The position numbers and the translations under genes were made by a program. Positions 34,898 to 45,479 of a stretch of DNA of 64,000 nucleotides are shown here, piece by piece; position 1 is the first letter of the stretch; each line of letters starts with the position of its first letter. The DNA is from Micropterix aruncella (lineage: Eukaryota > Arthropoda > Insecta > Lepidoptera > Micropterigidae), in the NCBI GenBank assembly GCA_944548615.1, contig OX155978.1:8796519-8860518 (forward strand). Reading direction: 5' to 3'. The notes under the pieces are model-generated. The model was not told where the DNA came from and did not search any database. It saw nothing but the letters and a program-made list of their open reading frames with translations.

Positions 34898-35864
34898 GTA
34901 AGCAAATAAATCACTGAACTAGGTGCGTCTTGCTTACCGTTAAACGCCTTAACCGCTCGAAAGCCAGCCTTTACGCGCAAAAAACCTGCGCTGCAACTTT
35001 TTGGTTGTTTTTGTGAATAAATAGGTTTCGTTAATTCCTACTATCAATATCGGTTTTTCGTTAATTCAACCAATCTTACGAATACGCAGTCAAAAGACTA
35101 TTGTTGTCTTGCTTACAACGCAGCGCACAAGCGGCGGCGCGCTTCACTATACTAAATTTTATCCAATATATGCGCTCTTCCCAGCGCCAACTCTCGTGGC
35201 ACGGGGACGTTGCGGAGCGTGCGCGTGGGAGTGGCGAGCTCGGCGATTTGTATGGGATGGGTTGGCGCAGGAACTAGCGCATCACAGGGCGCATTAGCTT
35301 ACGTGACAGGCCACTCCGCGCGCTGACCGCCGCGCGCGCCGGCTCGCCGAATTCAAATAATATTTAATTCAACCTACCTAATACGCACCAATATTAAATT
35401 TTCGTGTCTTTATTAGTTTTATAATAAAATGATAAAAACATTTTTACATTCTCGCGATCGTTGGTTTGGCGCCGCATACCTCGCATACTTAGAGGAATCG
35501 CCACCGATACCGTTATATTTAAAACTTTACAAATTTCATTAATCATTAACATGGAAAATAAACTCAGACGTTTCAAACTCCCTTATACCATAAATTGGGT
35601 TTCTTACCAAATTAATTACAATTATCTTTTTAAATTGGTCCTCTCAAAGGCTTTTCATTTGCTCTGGAATCTTATTACAGTAAAACAAATGTTGGGGAAT
35701 AATACTGTATCGCACTTTATTAAGTCACTGTCGGTTTATGTGGAGATTGGATTTATACCCCGTATTGTGATGATGAGAATCACTATTCACTGGAACTTCT
35801 GCTAGGTGTCTACGTGCGTACATAATATTTTGGTAGATGTAAGAAGAAAATAGTCATGATTCCT
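34898..35864. other. Intronic sequence; GC-rich patch at 35110-35350
   Basis: The intron starts with GTAAGC. The GC-rich patch (GCGCACAAGCGG, CGCCGCGCGCGCCGG) is partly echoed at 36280-36300 and is likely an old repeat. The frame at 35461-35805 shows no recognisable domain. Confidence 0.45.
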
Positions 35865-36190
35865 GATTCTACAAATAGCGGCTTACAATAAACTGCGTAC
35901 CGCTCTTTTCTGGAGGAGAAAAATTCTTTTTGAATTTGATGCCATTCCCCAAAACAGTAGGCCATACGTTATTAGAGAGTGGAAATATGCTAAATAAACG
36001 GATTTAGCGGCTTCAAAACCGCATAAACTTCTTATCTTTCTAATGGCGAATATGGCACTGCACATTTTTTTTTACTGAGATCATTTAAGTGATCAGACCA
36101 TTGTAAATTTTGATCAATTTCTAATCCGAGAAATTTCGTGGAGGGGACATTTTCTACTTTGTCACACACAACTAGTGTCGACCTCGCACA
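35865..36190 (-). pseudogene. LINE RT thumb relic
   Basis: On the minus strand, FLGLEIDQNLQWSDHL is followed by CSAIFAIRKIRSLCGFEAAK, VYLAYFHSLITYGLLFWGMA and FLLQKRAVRSLL. This is the CR1/Jockey thumb block. Stops between the pieces show decay. Confidence 0.75.
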
Positions 36191-37104
36191 AGCCGGACCG
36201 CTTACAAAAGTTCAAAAATGTGCCTTGCTGGCACGGGCTAAACCTTGACATTTGAAACATGGACTCCTGATCGGTTAAAGCGAGCGCACAAGCGGTGCAA
36301 TTCAAAACATTTCCAAAAAAAAAAAATTTTTAATTGTTTTAAAGTTTATAAACTTTTGCGATTTGAGGCGATTGTGTAGGGCGAAGCAGTAATTCCGAGT
36401 TTATTGTCCATGTTGATAATTAGCAAAATTTGTAAAATTTTAAGATAACGGTATTATGATAGCTGACATTCTAATTCTCATATAATTTAGTATACATCTA
36501 TTTATGTTTAAAAAATACGAAGGCATATTGCTGGATTGATAATAAAATTATTTTACGTTGATTATTCTACATAGAATTTGCATTTCTATTATAATATATT
36601 ATTCTCTCTTACTTTTAATGACATTAGTATATTTTGATTATATGTAAGTAGGTAATATTGAATATAATATTACAGCCATGAGAACTATCGTGATAGTTAT
36701 GTTTTTAGTAATTAAATTTTAATGCATTTAATTGTGTGATGCATCCAAGTGTAGGAATGCCTATCTACTGGAGTAGTTGATTGTATTGTGTTGTGCACTG
36801 GGTGTCTTAGGTCATCTATCACCTTTAGGTGGATCAGATAAAGCTTTTCGACAGTAGTAGGTTTGAGGCAGCCGGATACAATTATTGCAGCGTCGTTCAC
36901 AGCAGTGTCGCAGTAAATATATGAGCTACAGCAGTATGGAAACTAGGTACAAACGATCGAAACGAACGCACTCACACAGACGCACGCTTCAACAATAATC
37001 TAAGCACTTGTCGGCGTACTGTCAGTCGTGGGTGCCACCATTGATTTTATAGTGTAATTCAATGGTGCCACCAAAGGTGAGAATAATTGATTGTTAAGTT
37101 GCTT
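36191..37104. other. AT-rich intron, with a short inverted repeat
   Basis: At about 37031-37077 GGTGCCACCATTGA and TCAATGGTGCCACC form an inverted pair around TTTTATAGTGTAA, a phrase also found near 2457. The rest is unassigned. Confidence 0.45.
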
Positions 37105-37745
37105 ATCTATACTACTATATACAATTCTTGATTGCAGTATATGTATGTATGTCTTTCTGTATGTTTTGATTTGGCTCAAAAACAGCTGAACCGATTTAGG
37201 TAAAACTTCATCAAAGTGTTCCTTAGAATCTCAGAATTAAAAAAGGCATTATTGGGTTCGTTTGATTTGTCTTGACAAAAACTATAACCTTGTGTGGTGC
37301 CCAGGGTCTGATGATGGAGACGGAAGGTGGCCATAGGAACTCCAAAACTACACACGATAAACCTGTCATGTTTGGGCTCGTTTGATTTGTCTTGACAAAA
37401 ACTCTAACCTTGTGTGATGCCCACCATCTGATGATGGACTAACTACCTATCCGCACGCAGTGTTGGGCATTTTTCAGTTTGTGGACGCACTTCTGTGAGC
37501 GCCGAAACGCTTCATCCGATTGAGCTGAAATTTGGCATGCAGATTGTGGTATGATAGCAACTTCCAAGTTTCATCATGGCATGGCTGATCTACCCTGGGT
37601 TGGCTCCCGATGAGAAAACTCCTCAACGGTCAACAGCAGAGACTAAAAATTTTGTATACGCATTTAATTATGATAGCCCCTGTCAAGTTTCACTATGACA
37701 TGCCTGATGTACCCTGGGTTGGCTCCCGATGAGGGGACTCATATA
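37105..37745 (+). mobile_element. Helitron-like repeat with internal tandem units
   Basis: The start, TATCTATACTACTATATA, and GAACCGATTTAGGTAAAACT resemble non-autonomous lepidopteran Helitron text. Inside are two approximately 120-bp units (TCGTTTGATTTGTCTTGACA at about 37259 and 37379) and two approximately 117-bp units ending CCCTGGGTTGGCTCCCGATG. No clean CTAG end was located. Confidence 0.5.
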
Positions 37746-38158
37746 CATCTATAGATAAAATATATATCCATATATACACACATACACGTATACGAAAATA
37801 TATGTATACGAAAATAATAATAAAACCAAAATAAATAAAAATAAAAACTAAAATAATATACATATATAAATCAATTACATATTGATATAACGTTTACATA
37901 CCTATAATAGTCATTTAAAATTATCATGGTAAAAACTAAATACTAAGTACTAAATACTATCATTCAAAATACAACAGCCAGCATATTCCCTAAACCGTCC
38001 CTACCCACCACCCACCTCCAACAACCAATCGGTTAGTGATTTTGTAAAAGTGGATGTGTTCTCACTACTTTTAATTGCTTCGGGAAGATTGTTGTACATT
38101 CTAGGGCCAATGAACGTGAAATGGCGCTGGCCAAATTCTGTGTAAGTTCTTGGCACCA

Positions 38159-38824
38159 ACTTGAGTTGTCGACTACAACGGGCGAGCCCGTCACCACAGG
38201 AAGTTTTAACGATTAGTCGTTCTATCGACCTGCAGTGAGCGTAGAAGACTTTGGACAAAACTATCCAGCGTCTAGCTACGCCACAACCCGTAAGAGACCA
38301 ACGCCTTACCGCGAGATAGCCAGGAATGCTACCTGGCGGGCGACACTCGACACTGGCGGGCCCTTACTACCAATTGTGACCAGATTTCTCCGGTCTCTCG
38401 ATTGGTCCCGAGTTCGAGGTCGCTTGCGCGGTCCTCTCCCTTACGAAGCGGTGAAACGGTGAATACCGAATCTATCGCGGACCATGGCGTCCTTTGCACG
38501 CCTCTTACCCGGGATCGGATGGCCGATGGTCATTTCAAGAGCAGTCGCCGTAAGGTCCGCAACCACCCCCGCTCTATAGGAAACAATACAGCTTCCAGAC
38601 TCCCCCGACTGTTAGTCGGAGTGCACAATCGATTGGCTTGCGCCGCACGGTGCGCAGACCGTCCAGGAGCGCCAGAGGTTTGATTCCCAGGGGAAACTGA
38701 CCAGGGCCAGAGTCCTACCCAGGTTCGCACCCCGTGCGTGTAGGCCGTCGGATGGGTGTTGACCCGTGAGTATGACCGACCCTGAACACATGGGTCTTCG
38801 TGGCCAACCCATCATGGGCCCGTT
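38159..38824 (+). mobile_element. GC-rich poly(A)-less retroposon, copy A (about 666 bp)
   Basis: Inserted in a LINE with an exact 14-bp target duplication AGTTCTTGGCACCA (38145-38158 and 38825-38838). It starts near TTGAGTTGTCGACTACAACG, followed by the hairpin ACGGGCGAGCCCGT, and ends CCCATCATGGGCCCGTT with no A-tail. Variable-length duplications of this size point to target-primed reverse transcription. A tRNA-like phrase (GAGGTTTGATTCCCAGG) resembles a Pol III box B, but box A is weak. No protein function is apparent. It appears to be a SINE-like or internally deleted LINE family; the source is unknown. Confidence 0.8.
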
Positions 38825-39022
38825 AGTTCTTGGCACCATCATATCACCAGTTTTTATTGCTCTCGTCTTTCCAACTCGTTGTTGATTATAAGGGGTCATT
38901 TTATTTTTAGTGTATATTAGGGCTATGCGAATATAAAGATGATACACTCTTACACCAAAACCTCGGACTGGATGTAAAGAGTGTCTGACGGAAATCGATA
39001 CGGTTTACGTGCGATTATTTTT

Positions 39023-39084
39023 AAAATACATTTTTGCGCTACTTCTAGAGGGTATAGTATAGAAGTAGCGCAAAAATGTATTTT
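39023..39084. repeat. Perfect hairpin, 24-bp arms, 14-nt loop
   Basis: The arms include TACATTTTTGCGCTACTTCT and its exact complement. The left arm is LINE coding sequence (EVAQKCIL), so the right arm is a short inverted duplication at the LINE 5' junction. Confidence 0.92.
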
Positions 39085-39283
39085 TGTGTAATAAAAAACA
39101 TTGTGCACAAATAAATGAAAACATAAATGGCATACTGTATACATTTAACCTCAAATGATGTTTTTATTACCCCTGTGTTTATTAGCGCAAATTACGTTAC
39201 TTATATTTTCCGTTTCCTGAGCAATTCTGTATCCCAATGAATATGTCGTTGTACTACTGATAACAATGTCTATTGCCTTACAG

Positions 39284-39428
39284 GTTTCTGACGACGGAAA
39301 CATGACAACAAGCATAGTGAGCTTCATTCCGGAAATAGCAGACGCTGGCAAAATCATTTCCTGCAGATCAGTTCAGACCCATCTTACAGATTCTACCAGG
39401 GAGGACGGCTGGAAACTCATTATACACC
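39284..39428 (+). CDS. Sidestep-family receptor, exon with Ig2 second half
   Basis: The acceptor is ATTGCCTTACAG and the donor GTAAGC. It is read from phase 0 and leaves one base (phase 1). The protein is VSDDGNMTTSIVSFIPEIAD, then AGKIISCRSVQTHLTDSTRE and DGWKLIIH. SCR supplies the second Ig2 cysteine after D-A-G-K, and DGWKL is a typical sidestep-family Ig2/Ig3 linker. It matches the preceding exon in phase and pairs with its cysteine. Confidence 0.87.
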
Positions 39429-39495
39429 GTAAGCTCATATAATTTATTTACTGAAAGAAGTTTTCACTCCGCTGGCAAAGATGTACGAAAACTAG

Positions 39496-40244
39496 TCTAT
39501 ACTAATATTATAAAGAGGTAAAGTTTGTGACGTTGTAGGAAGTAATCTCTGGATCTACTGAACCGATTTTGTTTTTTTTTACCAATATAAAGCCACATTA
39601 TTTGTGAGTGTCATAGGCTATTTATAATTCCGAATGAAAAGAATTGAAAATAATTTTTCGTGGTAGTCGGATTTCCAAAGTAAGTCGGAAAAAACGGTCG
39701 AACGAAAACGTTTCTAACGAACGCTGCCTTAACGATGAGAGATATATGGTTAAGTTCTAAAGAAAAGTTGTAGAGCTTGATAATGCCTACAAAAAAGTCA
39801 GCGACAGCATATGTCTAACTTTTATATTTAAGTAACAAACAGTAGTATATTATATTAATAAAATAATTTAAATCGTTAGGTCATGTTTATTGGTCATATT
39901 ATCAACAATTATGAATTATTATCAAAATAAGTAAATTTATAGTCTCAAGTGTTTAAAACAAAAGACTTTTCCCTTTTACCGCATATAATTTCACTTTTAC
40001 TGCATAAATGGTTAAAGAGATAATACACTCACAAATAAGACACTCACAAGAAGACACTCACAAATAACGGTAATATAGTCAAATTGTCATTCAAATACAT
40101 ACATTACATATGCAGTAAAAATATAACCCTTATTTTGGCAGTCAGGAAATAAATCATAGCACTCAGTACTAACCAAACCACACTCATAATTTCATCACAA
40201 GTAAAAAGTTTTACCGCCCAACGAAGTGGGCACGGGTCAGCTAG
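39496..40244 (+). mobile_element. Non-autonomous Helitron (about 750 bp)
   Basis: It starts TCTATACTAATATTATAAAG and ends with the hairpin GCCCAACGAAGTGGGC, then ACGGGTCAG and CTAG before T. These are the three Helitron hallmarks (TC, subterminal hairpin, CTRR). No target duplication, as expected. Only short frames are present. It lies 67 bp downstream of the exon donor. Confidence 0.85.
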
Positions 40245-40254
40245 TAGTAAGATA

Positions 40255-40375
40255 AAACTATTGATCATAAGCCATATTAAATTGCTCAACGCCGTACTAT
40301 GACTTGGCAGCTGGGATTTTACTACGGAACGCAACGTGTAGATGGCGCAACGATAGTGCCAAATATTCATCATTC
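40255..40375 (-). repeat. Interspersed repeat (related to 60265-60360)
   Basis: On the minus strand it reads GCCATCTACACGTTGCGTTC, TAGTAAAATCCCAGCTGCCA and a GTTGAGCAATTTAATA tail. The same order appears on the + strand near 60293-60365. Confidence 0.65.
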
Positions 40376-40484
40376 CTTTATTATAGCGGTGTTAGTGGTA
40401 TGACAATATGGCGACGCACTATAGATGGCAATCTAAACATGCATATATCATATCTCCGAATAAAATAATAATACAATTAAATAT

Positions 40485-40670
40485 TTACGGATGTATTGTA
40501 TTTTTTGTTTCATAATTTAATTTGTAAAATATTTTTCAAATAATTTCGAACGGCGTAAGTTATAATCGACATAAAAATATGTTTTTTTAAGAATTATGTA
40601 TCTAATTATAAGTCCATGCTGTTACTTACCTAAATAAATAAAATTAAAAAAAATACATTAAAAATAAAAC
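40485..40670 (+). mobile_element. LINE 3' UTR end
   Basis: Matches 10855-10984: TTTACGGATGTATTGTATTT, AATCGACATAAAAATATGTT, and an end ACCTAAATAAATAAAATTAA. Confidence 0.7.
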
Positions 40671-40714
40671 AAACGAATTTTTAAATCATTGCTCTTAATA
40701 TTATTTGCATAAAG

Positions 40715-41430
40715 GTGTCAAATTTTTATTTAGTATACAGGTTTCAATACGTAATAAATACGCATTTTAATAATAAACTAATAATAAAAATTAGGTACTC
40801 ATCGGACAAATTATCTGGGGAATATGAAATATTGGATTTGAGACAGCTCTACTTAAAATTCTGTGTAATTTTTATTCAATTCAAATACAACAGGACATTC
40901 TCACAAAAAATATATACATCGCGGCGATCCGTTGCCAAAAAAATAGATATTCCCCGTTTTGATACTTCCTATTGTGTGATTATTTTCTGTATAAAGTGCT
41001 TGATGACTATTAATTTTCTTATAATAATTATCTATTTTATATGTATACTCATGTACATGGATTCAGCTCTATTTTTTTATTTTTTATTTTATTTGTCTGC
41101 CGTGTAAAGCCGACTTTAGTCAACGCTATTGTCGAATTAATATTTATGCTTTAATAGTTTTATATCTACATATACACTGACGAATTCTAATATGCGATAA
41201 TTAGCTTTAATTCATAATTCATGCTTTTATTGTATATTCTGAATAAATAAATTGAATACTGAATACTGAATGATGACCTCTTTTGGTCAAAGACATTTTA
41301 CCGTTTTGGGCCTCAGGGCATATAACCTATTAGAAGATGAAATTAAAACAATTCAGACTAAAAATCCCTTTAAGAAGCAGAGGGTCGTGAAAAGAGCCAC
41401 AAATTATTTGACTGTCTGTTTTTTTTTAAT
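40715..41430 (+). pseudogene. Degenerate LINE C-terminal pieces
   Basis: The frame 40715-41107 contains GEYEILDLRQLYLKFCVIFI and TSRRSVAKKIDIPRF, weakly LINE-like. A second piece at 41275-41430 reads FGQRHFTVLGLRAYNLLEDE, the expected next block. Between them is AT-rich sequence ending in TGAATACTGAATACTGAATG repeats (about 41250-41270), perhaps another LINE tail inserted there. Confidence 0.55.
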
Positions 41431-41851
41431 TTACTGAGTAGGTATCTATCTATTTATTATTATTATGATTTCGATTTTTATTTATTTGCTCGATAATTTT
41501 ATGATTATAATTTCAAATACTTTTTGATGATATTTTAATTTATTTTTTTAATATTTTTATGACAAAGACATAATTTAGAATTTTAGATATTTTTTTGTGT
41601 GCACAGTTAAAATATTTCCTGGTACACCTGCCTTAGTACAGGCCTAGGCCTAGTTAGGCGGTGTTGACGTAGTGACCAAGATGCTGCAGTGTGCCCTATT
41701 TTTCGCTACTGGTCCAAACACATTTTTTTTTGTAATGCTGCAGGAAATTATATTTTGTGCTTTACCTTCAATAAATAAATTAATAAAAATGTTTAGATAG
41801 ATTTATATATGGTATTCTATCTCTGTATTATTTCTGAAATGTAATTAGCCC
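41431..41851. other. AT-rich, LINE 3'-UTR-like
   Basis: Contains ACCTGCCTTAGTACAGGCCT and AGTTAGGCGGTG, phrases typical of LINE 3' UTRs in this window, and ends in an A/T tail near 41790. No coding. Confidence 0.5.
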
Positions 41852-42545
41852 ATTACATTACATTACATTACATTTTCGTCGTGTCCAATTGACGGCTAAA
41901 GACCGCTCTTGGACGTGTCAAAATAATTGGGTTATGTAGTAAGTTTCGCTACTACTCTTTACTGAACATACATAGTTAGTCAAGAATTAACTACTAGATT
42001 GTCAAACTATAAATATAAATAATCAAAGTAGAAGCTTAATATTTGAAGTAGTTAGTGATTCGAAAAGATACGTAGTACAATTATTTATCGTAATATTCAA
42101 ATTGTCAGTAAAATGTTAAATAATCAAATTAAATCTACGTTATGCATTTTAAACTAAAAGTACAGATATAAGACCATATAAAATAATCAGACAATAAGGC
42201 TCTACTTTTTTAAGTAATTTAAATGGGCACAATATTTGAAAAATCGTGGCCCTCAAATTCGGCCAAATTATAGAAAGGGTGGCCTATCAGCATCTCCTTG
42301 ATGTTTTTTTTAAATGTTATGTCCTCCAGCTGTTTAAATTTTGTAGGGAGTAGATTATAGAATTTAATGCTAAGGTACAAGTAGCTTTTCTGTACTTTTG
42401 CCAGTCGTATTCGGGGTACGCATAAAAGGGAGCTACCGCGGGTATGATGCGAGTGAATGTCTGCATTAATTGGGGTTTCTGTTAGGTGCTGTCTAGCATA
42501 CATTAAACACTGGTATATGAACGCCGAATACATAGTCATTGACTG
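41852..42545 (-). pseudogene. LINE C terminus with (TAATG)n tail
   Basis: A 106-codon minus frame (42219-42539) reads INADIHSHHTRGSSLLCVPR and LYLSIKFYNLLPTKFKQLED, a CR1/Jockey-like end. The tail is five ATTAC units on the + strand (41853-41875), that is TAATG on the element strand. Confidence 0.78.
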
Positions 42546-42804
42546 TTACATGTAATGTAATGCGTAACATATAACGCGCTCAAACGCGTGTCAATCTTTC
42601 ATTTACCAGTCAAGTTCTTCAAAGTTTTAAATTTCAAAAAAATCTAATCATTTTTTTTTTTTTTTATCAAAACTTGTTTATTTGCTCATACTGATTCATC
42701 CCCTTGAAGGATGCTGGTTAATAAAAACTCATTGGTATAATTATAGGGCTAATATAATGAATCAGTCTTTTATTTTTTTAAATCATTCATTCTGAATGTT
42801 ATTA

Positions 42805-42922
42805 CAGATGGCCAAATAAATTGCTATTAGTTTCGCCGTCAATGCTATCAGCGCCACCTGCATGTCGCCAGCACAGAAAGGTTGCCAAAACGTATTATGA
42901 CGTTGAGCAATCTACTGCCATT
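42805..42922 (+). repeat. Interspersed repeat (inverted partner at 56735-56870)
   Basis: CTATTAGTTTCGCCGTCAAT, GCCACCTGCATGTCGC and AGGTTGCCAAAACGTATTAT recur in the same order on the minus strand near 56870-56740. This is a short repeat family with copies in two introns of the same gene. Confidence 0.7.
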
Positions 42923-43012
42923 GATATTTTATTTTATTTTATTTTATTAATTTTAGGAATCTTACAGCTAGGTATACGGTTATTACAAATTAATATGTAT
43001 ATAAGGCCAATT

Positions 43013-43845
43013 GAAGACATTATTTCAAAAACAGCAGATGTCCAAAAAAGTAAATTGTTCAGGAGAGACAAAAAACTGTATAAAATCTCTGTATTGTTAT
43101 AATTTGTGTTGATCTTTTTAAATGGTATGCTAGAGAATATAGACAACTGTTTCACGCAATAGTAGTGTCAATTATAAAAAGGTACAAAAAAATGATAAAC
43201 TGACACACTGCTGGACATGTGTCCTTTTCAAAAGAAAATCAGTCCCATACTAAATACTTTGTCGAAAATGGTTAATGAAATAAGTTGTAATATGAAATAC
43301 ATGTTTTATTTGTAAGAAAACTTAACTTAGTTAACACTTTGCGTTTCTTTACTATCTAATTCGTTACATTCGAGCATTCTCGTAGTGCTGCTATTTTGCC
43401 GGATTGATGAACATCGGAATCTTAGTTTTTATAATGTTAATAATGAATATTCTAGCTTATAAAAAAACTTGTGGTATGCATATAATCTATTACAATAACA
43501 CTACGCAATTGCATTTAAAGCCTTGTGTCGTCGCCGCTACTATTATCAAATTCATCAACGTCAGACTGTTGAGCCTCGTCAGACACGGATAGAGAGTCGA
43601 AAAATACTTTACTCTCTGGTTTTATGAAAGGATAAAGTTTCTTTAAATCATTAAGTTTTGCAGTACTGATAGTGAGGTTATGACGGAATCAAACAAACTT
43701 GTCTAGCTTATAACTCAGGATATGTTGCATTTATGCAAAAATGAATTAAGCAAAAAATGTGCGCAATAGCCGACATCTACCGAACTGCATTAAAATGTCA
43801 TTTCACGAAAAAATGGACATCTGCTGTTTTTGAAATAATGTCTTC
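43013..43845. mobile_element. DNA transposon, 833 bp, perfect 32-bp TIRs, AATT duplication
   Basis: Both ends read GAAGACATTATTTCAAAAAC followed by AGCAGATGTCCA, inverted and identical for 32 bp. The empty site (GGCCAATTACAAGG) is known from the LINE copy at 26331, so AATT is duplicated. A 4-bp duplication excludes TTAA piggyBac and 8-bp hAT. The superfamily is unassigned. A piece of its protein may survive (next entry). Confidence 0.85.
43515..43690 (-). pseudogene. Possible transposase C-terminal fragment
   Basis: The minus frame reads HNLTISTAKLNDLKKLYPFI, KPESKVFFDSLSVSDEAQQS, DVDEFDNSSGDDTRL and a stop. The acidic tail and the LNDLKKLYPFI...FFDSL pattern look like real coding rather than chance. 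It lies inside the 32-bp-TIR element. Family not recognised. Confidence 0.45.
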
Positions 43846-44135
43846 AATTACAAGGCTCCACAAGTAAAAATGTATGAATAGATATATAAAAGGGGGAGAA
43901 AAAAAAAGAAAAACAAGTAGACTAAGAAAAAACTAAACAAAATAGAACAAAGGATTAGCCAAAGAAGGCGTCAGCCAGTAACTTCTTGAGCTGCTGGACT
44001 GACATATTAAATAAGTCAATGTCATATTGGGTAGCTACACCATTGAAACTTTGGCTTGCTCTCAATACATAACTGTTTAGCCTGTAATTGGTGTTAGCTC
44101 TGGGGATAAACAGGGTGCATGGTCTTCTGATCCTA

Positions 44136-44420
44136 TTTATGTCCATATAGGATCGCGCAAGAGACCTCAACTGGGTGACCAGTTTAGTGGAAGCAGCAGT
44201 CCTTCCAAAACTAACAAGCTGGGAGGGAGGAAGCCTCACTGGCTTGCTAGTGCCCTCGCCGGTTGAGCTAGGGCTCTGATGGACAAAGGCGCAACTAGAA
44301 CTATAGATGTTACGTCCCAAAGTCTTAATCACTTTTCTCAGGGTGAGAAGATGACCATGATCGTTATAACATCCTGAGATGGCGGGTAGGCCCGCAGCAT
44401 CGACAAAACCAAACTGTTCA
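44136..44420 (-). other. Unassigned open minus frame fused to LINE
   Basis: Continuing the LINE minus frame 5'-ward gives about 95 codons (HGHLLTLRKVIKTLGRNIYS, then SSTGEGTSKPVRLPPSQLVS). It has better composition than the surroundings but no domain I recognise. It may be the 5' part of another retroelement. It ends about 50 bp before the acceptor of the next exon. Confidence 0.4.
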
Positions 44421-44469
44421 GTTATGACATCTCGTATGAAAAATAAAAGTGTTTTGTTTTTCATTTTAG

Positions 44470-44600
44470 ATACTCCTGTAGCTACTATTGAACTAGGCGC
44501 ATCGCTAAACGGTGCCAACATCATCGAGGGATCTGACGTATACTTGGACTGTAAAGTGAAAGCGAATCCGCCGCATCATTTGATATATTTCACACATCAA
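44470..44600 (+). CDS. Sidestep-family receptor, exon with Ig3 first half
   Basis: The acceptor is TTTTTCATTTTAG and the donor GTAAGT. It takes one base from the previous exon (phase 1) and ends in phase 0. It reads (H)TPVATIELGASLNGANIIEG, then SDVYLDCKVKANPPHHLIYF and THQ. EGSDVYLDCKVKANP is the sidestep-family Ig3 signature (EG-x-DVYF-C-x-x-x-ANP). The usual W-R-H-N after it is replaced by YFTHQ, so the core Trp appears as Phe. Retroelement sequence reaches to about 50 bp upstream of the acceptor. Confidence 0.85.
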
Positions 44601-44734
44601 GTAAGTAACTACGAATACGATAATTATAGCATCTTTGTGCTTGGCTGGATAAATTTTAAAACTAATTGCTGATTTACACTCTCGCTCGCGCCTCGTGTCT
44701 GTGACTCGCTTCGCGCCTCGTGTGATCGAATAAT

Positions 44735-45260
44735 AATAATAATAATAATGCTTTATTTAAGAGAAAGTAGTACAAAAATTATGTCTTAAAAACTACCCAA
44801 CTAGGTTAATGCCCGTACTAGGGTAGATTCTTTTCTTTTAAATTAAGATGCGCACGTAATTTTATACTGCAATTATAGAACTATGATAATATTTTACTTG
44901 TTTATATAATATTTAACATTATACATATATTATTCTCATTTATATATAAATATATACATTTACCTACTTGTATTATTTACATACTATTATTATTTATATA
45001 CACCTGCATTTACATACATGTATTTATTAGTAATATATAATTGATTAAATTGATAACATCGTTTTAAACGAGGATATGTGTAATAATTTCAGCTACCTTT
45101 TCCCTGCCGGTCTCAAACAGCCACAAAGTAAGTTTTCCCTTTTCATATGTAAGCTTTTGCATTTTTTATAACTTATCCTGAAAGTAATTGTGGAGTTTAG
45201 GAGCTACACAACTAAAGTGCCTTTGCGCAAATTTAGTTTTGAATAAAAATGAGTTTCTGT
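44735..45260 (-). pseudogene. LINE C-terminal relic with (ATT)n tail
   Basis: The AATAATAATAATAATAAT run (about 44731-44748) marks the minus-strand tail. CAACTAGGTTAATGCCCGTA is 3'-UTR-like, and the minus frame near 45240-45180 reads KTKFAQRHFSCVAPKLHNYF, the LINE FxQRHF box. It is decayed. Confidence 0.6.
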
Positions 45261-45479
45261 TTACACTCTCGTGGTGCGTGAGAGCTGGCACCTATAAGCC
45301 AAGAGCAAGTGACAAAAAAAGTGAAAGAGTTTTGGAAAAGCCACAAGATGGCATTAGTATTGGGTCCTTACCTATGAAGTTGGTGTTCTATAAAGGAATT
45401 TTAAGGCCAAAGACTTTGTATGAAAATATATTTAATTAATATAAATATTGACCCCGATTATCTATGCATATTTGTCATT
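45261..45479. other. Short unassigned stretch
   Basis: It holds the end of an 83-codon + frame without recognisable domain, probably the LINE antisense. Confidence 0.35.

Larger units (their letters stand above)
37930..39150 (-). pseudogene. LINE C-terminal relic, split by a retroposon
   Basis: The minus frame AQKCILKIIARKPYRFPSD, then KTRAIKTGDMMVPR, continues after the inserted element with TYTEFGQRHFTFIGPRMYNN and LPEAIKSSENTSTFTKSLTD. Removing one 14-bp duplicate restores a continuous LINE reading across the insertion at 38159-38824. The 5' end shows a snapback hairpin at 39023-39084. Confidence 0.8.
42926..44135 (-). pseudogene. LINE C terminus split by a DNA transposon
   Basis: The same family as 26246-26960: tail and 3' UTR at 42926-43012, then (after the insertion) 43846 onward, with coding RRPCTLFIPRANTNYRLNSY and LRASQSFNGVATQYDIDLFN. 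Comparison with the uninterrupted copy gives the insertion point exactly. The LINE reading fades at about 44135, where an unrelated minus frame joins it. Confidence 0.82.

Noticed and set aside
35461..35805. 114-codon + frame as a gene
   Set aside because: No recognisable domain and AT-rich; it lies in a repeat-filled intron.
44379..44672. 97-codon frame running through the Ig3 exon as one CDS
   Set aside because: Splice sites at 44469/44470 and 44600/44601 and the family alignment show that only 44470-44600 is coding; the rest is intron read-through.
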